From Streptomyces sp. NRRL F-5630 (GTDB lineage Bacteria > Actinomycetota > Actinomycetes > Streptomycetales > Streptomycetaceae), in the NCBI RefSeq assembly GCF_000719475.1, contig NZ_JOGO01000014.1:34155-98154 (forward strand): a DNA stretch of 64,000 nucleotides, written 5' to 3'. The notes under the pieces are model-generated. The model did not search any database. It saw nothing but the letters and a program-made list of their open reading frames with translations, and was not told the origin of the DNA. A program made the position numbers and the translations under genes. Below, piece after piece: positions 43,262 through 51,696 of the stretch. Position 1 is the first letter of the stretch, and the number at the start of each line of letters is the position of its first letter.

Positions 43262-43843
43262 TCAGGACAGCACCAGATTCCAGCGCCCCCCGTGTCCGCT
43301 GAGGGTCGTCACCGCCAGGGGGCGGACGTCGAGGCGCCAGTACGTGGCAAGGGGGAGGCCGAGCGCGTGGACGAGGGCGGCGCGGACCGTGTCCGGTTCG
43401 ACGAAGAGGGGGAGCGGGCCCGTCACGGTTTCCGCGAGATGGTCGAGATGGGCGCCGACGCGGCGTACGAGAGCGGTCAGCGGTTCGCCGTCGCCGCCCG
43501 GGCGCGTCGCCGGGTCGGAGAGCCAGGCGGCCAGGGCGGCGGGTTCCGCCGCGGCCACCGCGTCGAGCGGGCGTCCGCGCCAGCTTCCCGGGTCCTGCCC
43601 GGCGAGGGCGGGTTCGGGCATCGCACCGGGGTGGCCTAGGAGGGTGGCGGTCTCGTGGCAGCGCGGCGAGGGCGCGCGGCGGGCCCGTACCCGTACGTTC
43701 TCGGCCGGCGACAGCGCACCGTTCGTCCGCAGCCGGTCCGCGGCCGCGCGTCCCCGGTCCGTCAGCGGCGTGCCGTCGTCGAAGGCGGCGGATCGGCTCG
43801 CCTCGCTCTCGGCGGCGGAGACAAGGATCACCCGGATCGTCAT
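43262..43843 (-). CDS. Histidine-phosphatase-fold protein lacking the RHG motif
   Basis: 193 aa. The layout follows phosphoglycerate-mutase-like proteins: LTDRGRAAADRL, ARRAPSPRCHETATLLG and the second half EPDTVRAALVHALGLP. The catalytic RHG near the N-terminus is replaced by ILVSAAESEA, so classical phosphohistidine chemistry should fail. Such forms occur beside cbtAB in actinobacteria; a role with cobalt or cobalamin is inferred from context. Divergent from the B12 riboswitch and cbtB. The 42983-43261 gap shows nothing. Confidence 0.82.
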   Translation of the reverse strand: MTIRVILVSAAESEASRSAAFDDGTPLTDRGRAAADRLRTNGALSPAENVRVRARRAPSPRCHETATLLGHPGAMPEPALAGQDPGSWRGRPLDAVAAAEPAALAAWLSDPATRPGGDGEPLTALVRRVGAHLDHLAETVTGPLPLFVEPDTVRAALVHALGLPLATYWRLDVRPLAVTTLSGHGGRWNLVLS

Positions 43844-43914
43844 ACCGGCCCGCTTTCACCTCTTGTCATGTCCCGCGTCCGTCAGGCGCCCTTGGCGTTC
43901 GGACGAGTGAGCGA

Positions 43915-44035
43915 TATCGTCCCGATGACCCTACAAGCGACATGACGGAATCCGGTGAGAGCCCGGAACGGTCGCGCCACTGTATGCCGGGCCCGCGTGG
44001 GCGGACCCTGGTGAGTCAGACCCGTCATGCGTGCG
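43915..44035 (+). ncRNA. Cobalamin (B12) riboswitch
   Basis: The plus strand carries the conserved B12-element blocks in order: GGAATCCGGTGAGAGCCCGG, ACGGTCGCGCCACTGTA and the B12-box-like GAGTCAGACCC at 44013-44023. It ends about 55 bases before cbtB, whose ribosome site it can control when adenosylcobalamin or a related corrinoid binds. Ends are approximate. Confidence 0.9.
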
Positions 44036-44077
44036 AAGCTCCATCGACCGGGACGCGAGTTCCCCAGGAGGCTTGCC

Positions 44078-44308
44078 ATGGCGCAGTCCGTCGCCCCGCC
44101 CGTTTCGGGCTCTTCTCCCGCTTCCGAGACCCCCTTGCGGCTGCCGGTCCGCACGGTGCTGCCGTGGGCGGTCTTCGTCGGCCTCCTCCTGCTCATCGCG
44201 CTCTACTTCGTGGGCGCCGAGCAGGGCGCCACCTCGCTGTTCTCCGGCACGGGCGTCCACGAGTGGGTGCACGACGGCCGGCACCTGCTCGGCTTCCCCT
44301 GCCACTGA
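44078..44308 (+). CDS. cbtB: CbtB, small subunit of cobalt transporter
   Basis: 76 aa. One transmembrane helix (VLPWAVFVGLLLLIALYFVG) and the hallmark His-containing end HEWVHDGRHLLGFPCH. Works with CbtA in cobalt uptake. AGGAGG lies six bases before ATG 44078; an upstream in-frame ATG at 44027 sits inside the riboswitch. First gene of the cbtBA pair. Confidence 0.93.
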   Translation: MAQSVAPPVSGSSPASETPLRLPVRTVLPWAVFVGLLLLIALYFVGAEQGATSLFSGTGVHEWVHDGRHLLGFPCH

Positions 44309-44327
44309 CGGGCGGATTCGTAGACCC

Positions 44328-45095
44328 ATGAACTCCGCCATCGTCAGGAAACTCCTCGTGCGCGGGATGCTCGCCGGTCTCGCCGCCGGGGTCCTCGCCT
44401 TCGTCGTCGCCTACCTGCTCGGGGAGCCCCGGGTGGACTCGGCGATCGCTCTGGAGGAGGCGCACTCCCACGGAGGAGGCGGCCATGAGCACGAGGTCGA
44501 GGTCGTCAGCCGCGGCCTCCAGTCCACCGCCGGTCTCGCGACCGGTGTGCTCGCCTACGGGGTCGCCTTCGGCGGCATCGTCGCCCTCGCCTACTGCTTC
44601 GCACTCGGCCGCGTGGGCCGTTTCAGCCCGCGCGCGACCGCGGCGTTGCTGGCGGCGGGTGGTTTCTTCGCCGTGTACCTCGTTCCCTTCCTCAAGTACC
44701 CGGCGACGCCTCCGGCCGTCGGCAATCCCGACACGATCGGCGAACGCACGGCCCTGTACGGGCTGATGATGCTGCTGAGCGTGCTGCTCGCGGTCGCCAC
44801 CGTGATCATCGGCAAGCGGCTCGCGCCGACGCTCGGCGCCTGGTGGGCGACTGTCGTCGCGCTCGCGGGCTTCGCCGTCGTGATCGGCCTCGCGTACGCC
44901 TTCCTGCCGCCGGTCAACGAGGTAGGGCAGGATTTCCCCGCCACGCTCCTGTGGCAGTTCCGCGTCGCTTCGATCGGCATCCAGCTCACGTTGTGGACCG
45001 GATTCGGCCTGCTCTTCGGTGAGCTGGCGCAGCGACTGCTCGCGCCCGCCGAACGGCGCGTGAAGGCCGGTGCGGCGGCCTCGGCCGCGACCTGA
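44328..45095 (+). CDS. cbtA: CbtA, cobalt transporter membrane subunit
   Basis: 255 aa with about five transmembrane helices (for example LAAGVLAFVVAYLLG, ALLAAGGFFAVYLVPFL, VVALAGFAVVIGLAYAFLP). A His-rich loop HSHGGGGHEHE after helix 1 probably collects Co2+. Twenty bases after cbtB, so co-transcribed and under the same riboswitch. A strong terminator follows. Confidence 0.93.
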   Translation: MNSAIVRKLLVRGMLAGLAAGVLAFVVAYLLGEPRVDSAIALEEAHSHGGGGHEHEVEVVSRGLQSTAGLATGVLAYGVAFGGIVALAYCFALGRVGRFSPRATAALLAAGGFFAVYLVPFLKYPATPPAVGNPDTIGERTALYGLMMLLSVLLAVATVIIGKRLAPTLGAWWATVVALAGFAVVIGLAYAFLPPVNEVGQDFPATLLWQFRVASIGIQLTLWTGFGLLFGELAQRLLAPAERRVKAGAAASAAT

Positions 45096-45114
45096 GCGGG
45101 GACCCCCGTGTGCG

Positions 45115-45152
45115 AACGGAGGGAGGCTCTGATCGCGGGCCCTCCCTCCGTT
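45115..45152 (+). terminator. Rho-independent-type hairpin after cbtA
   Basis: AACGGAGGGAGG (45115-45126) pairs perfectly with CCTCCCTCCGTT (45141-45152), then TTCCC. A 12-base stem, 20 bases after the cbtA stop. Confidence 0.8.
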
Positions 45153-45183
45153 TCCCTGCCTTCCGGCGGGCAGGATGGGTGGC

Positions 45184-45804
45184 ATGAGCGAGAAGGACCG
45201 GCAGGCGGTACAAGAGTTCTTCGGGCCGCGCGCGGCGGGCTGGGAGGACAAGTTCCCCGGCGATCAGCCGCGCTACGACGCGGCCACCGGCGTCCTCGGG
45301 CTGCGCCCCGGTGACCGGGTGCTCGACGCGGGCTGCGGTACGGGCAGGGCGCTCGCGCCGCTGCGGGAACGTGTCGGCCCCGGAGGCACGGTGGTGGGCG
45401 TGGACCTGACGCCACAGATGCTGGGGGAGGCGGCGGCGAAGGGCCGGGGGCGGTACGCGGCGCTGGTCCTCGCCGACGTGGCGCGGCTGCCGCTGCGGGA
45501 CGGGGCGTGCGACGCGGTCTTCGGGGCGGGGCTCGTCTCGCACCTTCCGGGGCCGGAGACCGGCCTGCGGGAACTCGCGCGGGTGACCCGGCCCGCCGGG
45601 CTCCTCGCGCTCTTCCACCCGCTCGGCCGCGCGGCGCTCGCGGCGCGCAGGGGCAGGGAGTTGAGCGAGGACGACGTGCGCGCCGAGGCGCGTCTGACTC
45701 CCCTGCTCGCCGCCACGGGCTGGCGGCTCGTGTCGTACGCGGACGAGGAGGAGCGCTATCTCGCCGTGGCGGTACGGGAGCCGGAGCGGGCCGCGGCCGG
45801 GTGA
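45184..45804 (+). CDS. Class I SAM-dependent methyltransferase
   Basis: 206 aa. Motif I VLDAGCGTGRALAPL, acidic VVGVDLTPQMLGEAA and LADVARLPLRDGACD (motif II region) are all clear. ATG 45184 (MSEKD). Ubiquinone/menaquinone-type small-molecule group; no pathway context. Stands alone between cbtA terminator and an unknown gene. Confidence 0.88.
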   Translation: MSEKDRQAVQEFFGPRAAGWEDKFPGDQPRYDAATGVLGLRPGDRVLDAGCGTGRALAPLRERVGPGGTVVGVDLTPQMLGEAAAKGRGRYAALVLADVARLPLRDGACDAVFGAGLVSHLPGPETGLRELARVTRPAGLLALFHPLGRAALAARRGRELSEDDVRAEARLTPLLAATGWRLVSYADEEERYLAVAVREPERAAAG

Positions 45805-46034
45805 GCCGGTCCGCCTCCTCGTGCCCGCGGCGGGGTGACCGGGCTTGCCGCCGGTCGCGTGCTCCGCGCCCGGCCTCCGCCTCGCGTGGCGGGTGAAGGC
45901 TTGGGGACGGGCTTGTGCCACCTCTCGACGCCGTGGTTACCCGCTGGTTAAGGTGCGCCAGCCCGCACGCTGCGGGCCTCGCCGTCCCGCTGCCGCGGGA
46001 GACGGGACACACGGGTACCGACCGGGAGGCGGAC

Positions 46035-46985
46035 GTGAGCGAGCCGGAGGACGCGCGGACCGGGACCGTGGCCACGGACGTGCCGGAGGGCGCGCGGGCG
46101 ACGGGTGAGGAGCCGGGGCGGGCGGACGGCCCCACGGCGGGCGGAGGCGACGGGCCCGCCGGTGTCGAGGAGGACGCCTTCCTCGTGCTCACCGCCGCGC
46201 TGCTGACCCCGGCCCAGTTCCCCGGAGCCCTCGGCGACGACTACCCGGAGGCGTGCGGCCGGCTGGGGCTGCCGCCCCTCCCCCAGGGGTACGGGCTCAT
46301 CCTCGGGCAGGACGAGGCGGGGGCGCGGTGGACGGTCGTCGTCGACGACGTCTCCCTCGTCGCCGTCGCGATCGCCTCGTGGGACTGCGGGATGGAGTAC
46401 GAACTGACCCCGGCACCCAGCGCGATCGTGGCGACGCTGCCGGGCTGGCCCCTCGCGCTCGCCGTCGCCGCGCCCGGGGTGCCCGCGCCGCACGATCCGG
46501 ACCTCTCGGGGGAGCCGGAGGCTCCCGAGATCCTGCGTCCGCCCTCGGTATCGGGCTGGGGCCCGGCGCAGCGGCGCCTGGGCGCTGACGAGATCTCCCG
46601 CCAGTGGGCCACGTGGCGCGCGGAGTACGCGACGGAGGGGGCGGAGGCGGCTGCCGAAGAGGGGGACGCAAGCGGCCCCGAGGCTTCCGCTTCCTACGTG
46701 GCCCCGGGTTCCGAGCCCACCGCCGCGTCCGTCCGGGCGGCGCTCGCCGAGGCCCACGCCTACCTCGCCGCTCCGCCGCCGCTCGGGCGCATCCGTTCCT
46801 CGTTCGCGAGCGACGAAGCCCGCCTGCTGCGGGTCGACGGCCCCGGCTGGTCGCTCGTGGCCCGTACCGACGACATGGCCTTCGTCCTCCTGGACGCGGT
46901 GCCGGGGGAGGTCGTCCCTGTCGCACGCGGCCCCCGCCTCCCGGCCCTCCTGACGGGGCTCGAAGCCCTGGCGGCGCGTTCCTGA
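46035..46985 (+). CDS. Conserved hypothetical protein
   Basis: 316 aa, family not recognised. Acidic and disordered for the first 45 residues, then an alpha/beta core: EEDAFLVLTAALLTPAQFPG, YGLILGQDEAGARWTVVVDDVSLVAVAIASWDCG, and a C-terminal half with SVRAALAEAHAYLAAPPPLG and WSLVARTDDMAFVLLD. The GTG at 46035 has GGGAGG five bases upstream; a longer start at 45915 would add Cys/Arg-rich non-family sequence. Cytoplasmic. Confidence 0.75.
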   Translation: MSEPEDARTGTVATDVPEGARATGEEPGRADGPTAGGGDGPAGVEEDAFLVLTAALLTPAQFPGALGDDYPEACGRLGLPPLPQGYGLILGQDEAGARWTVVVDDVSLVAVAIASWDCGMEYELTPAPSAIVATLPGWPLALAVAAPGVPAPHDPDLSGEPEAPEILRPPSVSGWGPAQRRLGADEISRQWATWRAEYATEGAEAAAEEGDASGPEASASYVAPGSEPTAASVRAALAEAHAYLAAPPPLGRIRSSFASDEARLLRVDGPGWSLVARTDDMAFVLLDAVPGEVVPVARGPRLPALLTGLEALAARS

Positions 46986-47115
46986 GGAAGGGGGGCGGTC
47001 CAGGCCGGGCGGCGCGGGGGCCGGGTGGCGAGGGCGTGGTCGGCCGAGGAAGGAGGAGGCTCGGGCCCGGGGCGTCCCGGCCGGCTCCGAGGGCGCTGGG
47101 GCGACGCGCCCGGCG

Positions 47116-47595
47116 TCAGTCGGGGTCGTAGACCGTCACCCCTACCCCCCGTTTCGTCAGCCGCTCCCGTATCAGTGGTTCCACCCGGTCCCAGCGGCCC
47201 CCGGCCAGGCCGCAGCCGATGCGGGGCATGTGGACCGTGGCACCGAGGCGCAGGGCCTCGGGGGCGAGGCGGCGCAGGGCCTCGTCGATCGCCTCGTAGC
47301 GGACCGGGACGCCCTGGCCGGCGCGGCGGGTTCCGTGCTGGCCGATCATGTTGGCGACCTGGAAGGGGGGCTCGACGGGGATCAACTGGAGGGCGCCGAG
47401 GGCGAAGTCGTTGGACGCGCGCTCACGGTGCCAGGCCCGGTAGGCGCGTTCCGGCTCGGGCCAGCGGCGGGAGAGGGCGAGGACGAAGCCCTTGCCCCAG
47501 CCGCCGCGGTCGTTGCAGACGTGCGCGATGATCCGCGGTCCCTCGCCGCGCGGGGCCGTCGCGTCGCCTCGGACGTACTCGATGTGCTCCGTCAT
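47116..47595 (-). CDS. Macrodomain protein (ADP-ribose-binding, ALC1/OARD1-like)
   Basis: 159 aa, a single macrodomain. EYVRGDATAP, RIIAHVCNDRGGWGKGFVLAL (ADP-ribose pocket) and VHMPRIGCGLAGGRWDRVEP are the conserved loops, closest to the TARG1/OARD1 branch that removes ADP-ribose from acidic residues. ATG 47595. No toxin or transferase partner is adjacent, so a stand-alone deacylase or sensor role is likely. Confidence 0.9.
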   Translation of the reverse strand: MTEHIEYVRGDATAPRGEGPRIIAHVCNDRGGWGKGFVLALSRRWPEPERAYRAWHRERASNDFALGALQLIPVEPPFQVANMIGQHGTRRAGQGVPVRYEAIDEALRRLAPEALRLGATVHMPRIGCGLAGGRWDRVEPLIRERLTKRGVGVTVYDPD

Positions 47596-47633
47596 GCGGG
47601 CACCGTAGGCGGTGCCACTGACAGTCGCCCCCC

Positions 47634-47816
47634 TCAGCGGCCCAGCTGTTTGCGGCCCGCGCGACGCAGCCTGCGGCGCTGGCTCGGGTCGAGGGTGAGG
47701 TAGGCGACGGCTGGCACGCCGAGGATGATCAGGAGGGCGGCCCACCAGGGCAGCCAGATGAGCAGGATGAGGCCGACGACGGCACCACCGACCGCCACCT
47801 TCGTTTGTGTGGACAT
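47634..47816 (-). CDS. Small membrane protein
   Basis: 60 aa. Two closely spaced hydrophobic helices (VAVGGAVVGLILLIWL, WAALLIILGVPAVAYL) and a basic tail RRRLRRAGRK. ATG 47816. Conserved type of actinobacterial small membrane protein without known role. Upstream of the macrodomain gene, 38 bases apart, perhaps co-transcribed. Confidence 0.7.
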   Translation of the reverse strand: MSTQTKVAVGGAVVGLILLIWLPWWAALLIILGVPAVAYLTLDPSQRRRLRRAGRKQLGR

Positions 47817-48416
47817 GTCTCTCGTCTTCTCCCCCGGTGCTCGTCCGGCCGGGCCGCCGTGCGCGGCCCCGTCCCGGTCACCTGTCGTCAAGAACGGCTC
47901 TGCCGCTCCCACGGTTCCAGTGGAGCCCCGATCCGCCACCGGGGCAACCCTGATCTTTCTCGGGGTTCGCCTCCGGCGCACCGCCGAAACGGCTCCGTAC
48001 GTTGCCGCCCGGGCTCCCGAGGCGCCTCCGCACGCCTCCCCCGGCCGCCTCCCGAAGCGCCTCCGCACGCTTCGCGCGCCGCCCCTCCCAAGGCGCGCCC
48101 AGAACGCCTCCCGCACCGCCTTCCGGGGCCCCGCGCCACCCCTTCGTGCCCACCCTCGCGCGGCGCGGCCGTCAACCTTCCGCCGCCGTCGCCCCGGAGC
48201 ATGCCCTCGGTCCTGCTCACGGTCGAACGAGCGCCGGGAACACGGCACCGAGCCGGATGGGCAGGGTGGTCCGCCTTCGAGAGCGTGGGACGCGTCGCGA
48301 CCGGCGGGGCACGGGGCAGGACGCCGCGCCGGGACCGGACAGCACGCCCGTGCCACCCCCGGCTGTCGTCACCCAACGCCCCTCGGCGCCCGCGTGCCCA
48401 CATGGTCGGTACGAAG
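47817..48416. other. 600-base gap without a supported gene
   Basis: Both strands have long but Arg/Pro/Gly-rich frames. Two copies of a 22-base sequence, CTCCCGARGCGCCTCCGCAC plus GC (48014-48035, 48049-48070, one mismatch), occur in it. No promoter or RNA structure could be assigned. Confidence 0.4.
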
Positions 48417-48594
48417 ATGAAGCGTGCTCGCCTGGAGAGCGGGGCGAGCCTCGTGCTCCGCCGGATCGGCGTCATGGCACGGCATCAGCAACCGGAACCG
48501 GGTCCGCCTCCCGCTCGGCAGCATCGGGACCGGCTACGTGGGCGGCCTCTGCCTGAAGGGCAACGACGAGCGGAACGTGCCCAACCACCGCTGA
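48417..48594 (+). pseudogene. Short coding remnant before the xylA terminator
   Basis: From ATG 48417 about 22 codons look coding (MKRARLESGASLVLRRIGVM). From 48475 another frame takes over with complete GC bias at the third positions and reads SNRNRVRLPLGSIGTGYVGG then LCLKGNDERNVPNHR, stopping at 48592-48594. One base gained or lost near 48475 would join them into a protein of about 59 residues. Family not recognised; it may instead be a GTG-initiated 56-residue protein from 48424. Confidence 0.35.
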
Positions 48595-48601
48595 ACGGAG
48601 C

Positions 48602-48660
48602 GCCGTGGGCCCCGCCCCGCCGCGCGGAGAAGCTCCGTTGCGGCGGGCGGGGCCCACGGC
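48602..48660 (-). terminator. Terminator after xylA
   Basis: GCCGTGGGCCCCGCC (from 48602) and GGCGGGGCCCACGGC-type sequence (to 48660) form a stem of about 21 pairs with one bulged C, 62 bases beyond the xylA stop. Confidence 0.8.
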
Positions 48661-48722
48661 GGCGCACCGCCGGGCAGAGGGGCCGGGCAGACATCGGCCC
48701 GCCCGGCCCCCGTGCACCGTGC

Positions 48723-49889
48723 TCAGACCTGGACGCCCAGCAGGTGGTCCGTCGCGAGCTGGTCGAGCGCTTCGAAGGCCATGCCGCGCTCGGCGGCGGC
48801 CTCCACGTCGAAGTCCTCGTACGCGCTCTTGTCGCCGAGCAGCGAGGCGAGCCCGTCCTCGGCGGTGGGCAGGGCGAGCTGGTCGAGACGCGCGGTCTTG
48901 AGCGCCTCCCGCACCCTCGGGTCGGCGCGGAAGGCGGCCGCACGCTCCTTGAGGATGAGGTAGTTGCGCATGCAGCCCGCGGCCGAGGCCCACACGCCGT
49001 CGAAGTCCTCGGTCCGCGGCGGCTTGAAGTCGAAATGGCGCGGGCCCTCGTACCCGGCGGTCTCCAGGAGGTCCACGAGCCAGAAGGCGTTGCGCAGGTC
49101 ACCGGCGCCGAAGCGCAGGTCCTGGTCGTACTTGGTGCCGTTCTGGCCGTTGAGGTCGAGGTGGAAGAGCTTGCCCGACCACAGCGCCTGCGCGATGCCG
49201 TGGGCGAAGTTCAGCCCGGCCATCTGCTCGTGGCCGACCTCCGGGTTGACGCCGTACAGCTCCGGGCGCTCCAGGCGCTCGATGAAGGCGAGGGCGTGGC
49301 CGACCGTGGGGAGCAGGATGTCGCCGCGCGGCTCGTTGGGCTTCGGCTCGATCGCGAAGCGGAGGTCGTAGCCCTGCTCGGTGACGTACTCGCCGAGGAG
49401 GTCGAACGCCTCCTTCATGCGGTCGAGCGCGAGACGGACGTCCTTCGCGCCACCGGACTCGGAGCCCTCGCGGCCACCCCAGGCGACGTAGGTCTCGGCG
49501 CCGAGTTCGGCGGCCAGGTCGATGTTGCGGATGACCTTGCGCAGCGCGTAACGGCGCACGTCCCGGTCGTTCGACGTGAAGCCGCCGTCCTTGAAGACGG
49601 GGTGCGTGAAGAGGTTCGTGGTCGCCATCGGGACGACGAGGCCGTGCGTGTCGAGGGCTTCGCGGAAGCGCTTGACGATGCGCTCGCGCTCGGCCTCGCT
49701 GGAGCCGAAGGGGATGAGGTCGTCGTCGTGGAAGGTGACCCCGTAGGCGCCCAGCTCGGCCAGGCGGCGCACGGATTCGACCGGGTCGAGCGCGGGGCGG
49801 GTGGCGTCCCCGAAGGGGTCCCGGCCCTGCCATCCGACGGTCCACAGACCGAAGCTGAACTTGTCCTCGGGGGTGGGCTGGTAGTTCAT
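48723..49889 (-). CDS. xylA: Xylose isomerase
   Basis: 388 aa, the standard Streptomyces length. Catalytic VTFHDDD (H54, D57), AWGGREGSE, the metal ligands in [31 protein letters not shown] and RHFDFKPPR are all intact. Converts D-xylose to D-xylulose (and glucose to fructose). ATG 49889 with GGGAG four bases before. Divergent from xylB; the ROK regulator follows xylB. Confidence 0.98.
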   Translation of the reverse strand: MNYQPTPEDKFSFGLWTVGWQGRDPFGDATRPALDPVESVRRLAELGAYGVTFHDDDLIPFGSSEAERERIVKRFREALDTHGLVVPMATTNLFTHPVFKDGGFTSNDRDVRRYALRKVIRNIDLAAELGAETYVAWGGREGSESGGAKDVRLALDRMKEAFDLLGEYVTEQGYDLRFAIEPKPNEPRGDILLPTVGHALAFIERLERPELYGVNPEVGHEQMAGLNFAHGIAQALWSGKLFHLDLNGQNGTKYDQDLRFGAGDLRNAFWLVDLLETAGYEGPRHFDFKPPRTEDFDGVWASAAGCMRNYLILKERAAAFRADPRVREALKTARLDQLALPTAEDGLASLLGDKSAYEDFDVEAAAERGMAFEALDQLATDHLLGVQV

Positions 49890-49920
49890 GCGGCTCCCTC
49901 GCCATCGTCGTGCGGGCCAC

Positions 49921-49953
49921 GGTCTATTTCGTCATGGCGCTTAACAAATTAGA
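49921..49953. promoter_or_regulatory. AT-rich candidate operator between xylA and xylB
   Basis: The 213-base divergent region is GC-rich except for TCTATTTCG and TTAACAAATTAGA (49941-49953), 52 bases upstream of the xylA ATG. This suits a promoter or ROK-repressor site, released by xylose. No perfect palindrome is visible. Confidence 0.35.
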
Positions 49954-50102
49954 CTCCCGGAGCCCGGCTGTGAAGAGCGGGTGGCGATTCGGCTCCGTCC
50001 GGCGGGTGTTCCACCGCGCCGGACGGAGCAGTACACGGTGGTGGGACCACTGGCGGGACGCCGTTCCGGGACGCGGGCGGCGGCGCGAGGGAAGGACGAG
50101 GG

Positions 50103-51554
50103 ATGACAGCCGGGGAGCAGGCCGAAGGGCCGTACGTGGTCGGGGTCGACACCTCGACGCAGTCCACGAAGGCACTGGTCGTGGACGTGGCGACGGGGCG
50201 GGTCGTGGCGAGCGGGCAGGCCCCGCACACGGTCACGACGGGGGCGGGCCGCGAGTCGGACCCCCGGCAGTGGTGGGAGGCGCTACTGAGCGCCCTGGAG
50301 CAGTGCGGGCCCTCCGCGCGGCAGGCGGCGGCCGTCTCGGTGGGCGGCCAGCAGCACGGGCTGGTGACCCTCGACGCGGCCGGGGAACCGGTACGGCCCG
50401 CGCTGCTGTGGAACGACGTGCGCTCCGCCCCGCAGGCGCGGGCGCTCGTCGAGCGGCAGGGCGGGCCCGCCTGGTGGGCGGAGCGGACCGGGAGCGTGCC
50501 CGGGTCCTCGTTCACGGTCACGAAGTGGGCGTGGCTCGCCGAGCACGAACCGGAGGCGGCGAAGGCCACCGCGGCGGTACGGCTCCCGCACGACTACCTC
50601 ACCGAGCGGCTGACGGGCGAGGGCACGACGGACCGGGGCGACGTCTCGGGGACCGGCTGGTGGGCGGCGGGACCGGAGGCGTACGACGAGGAGATCCTCG
50701 GCCTCGTGGGACTCGACGCGGCGAAGCTGCCCCGGGTCGTGCGGCCCGGTGAGGTCGCGGGGACGGTACGCGGCGACGCGCTGCCCTTCGCGCGCGGCAC
50801 CCTCGTCGCCGCGGGGACGGGGGACAACGCCGCCGCGGCGCTCGGGCTCGGGCTGCGGCCGGGGACGCCGGTGCTGAGCCTCGGCACCTCGGGGACCGTG
50901 TACGCCGTCTCGCCGCGCCGCCCCGCCGACCCGAGCGGTACCGTCGCGGGTTTCGCCGCCGCGCACGGCGACTGGCTGCCGCTCGCCTGCACGCTCAACT
51001 GCACGCTCGCCGTGGACCGGGTCGCCGCCCTCCTCGGCCTCGACCGCGAGGCCGTCGAGCCCGGCGGGGCGCTGAGCTTCCTGCCGTACCTCGACGGCGA
51101 GCGCACCCCGAACCTGCCGGGTGCCTCCGGACTGCTCACCGGGCTGCGCCACGACACGAGCGGCGGGCAGTTGCTCCAGGCCGCGTACGACGGGGCCGTG
51201 TACTCGCTCCTGGACGCGCTCGGCCTCGTGCTCGACGGCGAGGGGGACGAGACCGAGCCGCTGCTGCTCATCGGCGGCGGGGCACGCGGGCGGGCCTGGC
51301 AGGAGACCGTGCTGCGCCTTTCGGGGCGCCCGGTACGGGTGCCCGAGGCGAAGGAACTCGTCGCGCTCGGGGCCGCCGCGCAGGCGGCGGGGCTCCTGAC
51401 GGGCGAGGACCCGGCGGCCGTGGCCCGGCGCTGGGACACGGCGCGCGGCCCGCTCCTGGAACCCGTCGCCAAGGACCACGAGACCCTCGCGCGGATCTCC
51501 GGGGTACTCTCCGACGCGGCGCCCCTCCTCGACGGGTCCCCGGTCACGGACTGA
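50103..51554 (+). CDS. xylB: Xylulokinase
   Basis: 483 aa. FGGY kinase: VVGVDTSTQSTKALVVD at the ATP/Mg site, GGQQHGLV, LLWNDVR, and SLGTSGTVYAVSPR near the middle. Phosphorylates D-xylulose. ATG 50103. Followed at 142 bases by the ROK regulator gene, so possibly one transcript. Confidence 0.96.
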   Translation: MTAGEQAEGPYVVGVDTSTQSTKALVVDVATGRVVASGQAPHTVTTGAGRESDPRQWWEALLSALEQCGPSARQAAAVSVGGQQHGLVTLDAAGEPVRPALLWNDVRSAPQARALVERQGGPAWWAERTGSVPGSSFTVTKWAWLAEHEPEAAKATAAVRLPHDYLTERLTGEGTTDRGDVSGTGWWAAGPEAYDEEILGLVGLDAAKLPRVVRPGEVAGTVRGDALPFARGTLVAAGTGDNAAAALGLGLRPGTPVLSLGTSGTVYAVSPRRPADPSGTVAGFAAAHGDWLPLACTLNCTLAVDRVAALLGLDREAVEPGGALSFLPYLDGERTPNLPGASGLLTGLRHDTSGGQLLQAAYDGAVYSLLDALGLVLDGEGDETEPLLLIGGGARGRAWQETVLRLSGRPVRVPEAKELVALGAAAQAAGLLTGEDPAAVARRWDTARGPLLEPVAKDHETLARISGVLSDAAPLLDGSPVTD

Positions 51555-51696
51555 GCGGCCGTACGGGGCGCGGCCGGTTCCGCGCCCCGTACACCGCGCG
51601 GTGCGGCGCCGTGCCGGAAGCGCTCCCGGTGCGGACGAGGAAACGCCCCCCGCCCTCCGCTTCCGTCCCCCTCTCCCCCACCCCCGAGGAGCCTTG

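Noticed and set aside
48014..48070. Two 22-base repeats as a CRISPR or mobile-element remnant
   Set aside because: Only two imperfect copies, low complexity and no associated genes.
47805..49952. Plus-strand 715-codon frame across xylA
   Set aside because: Antisense to xylA, which is unmistakable on the minus strand.
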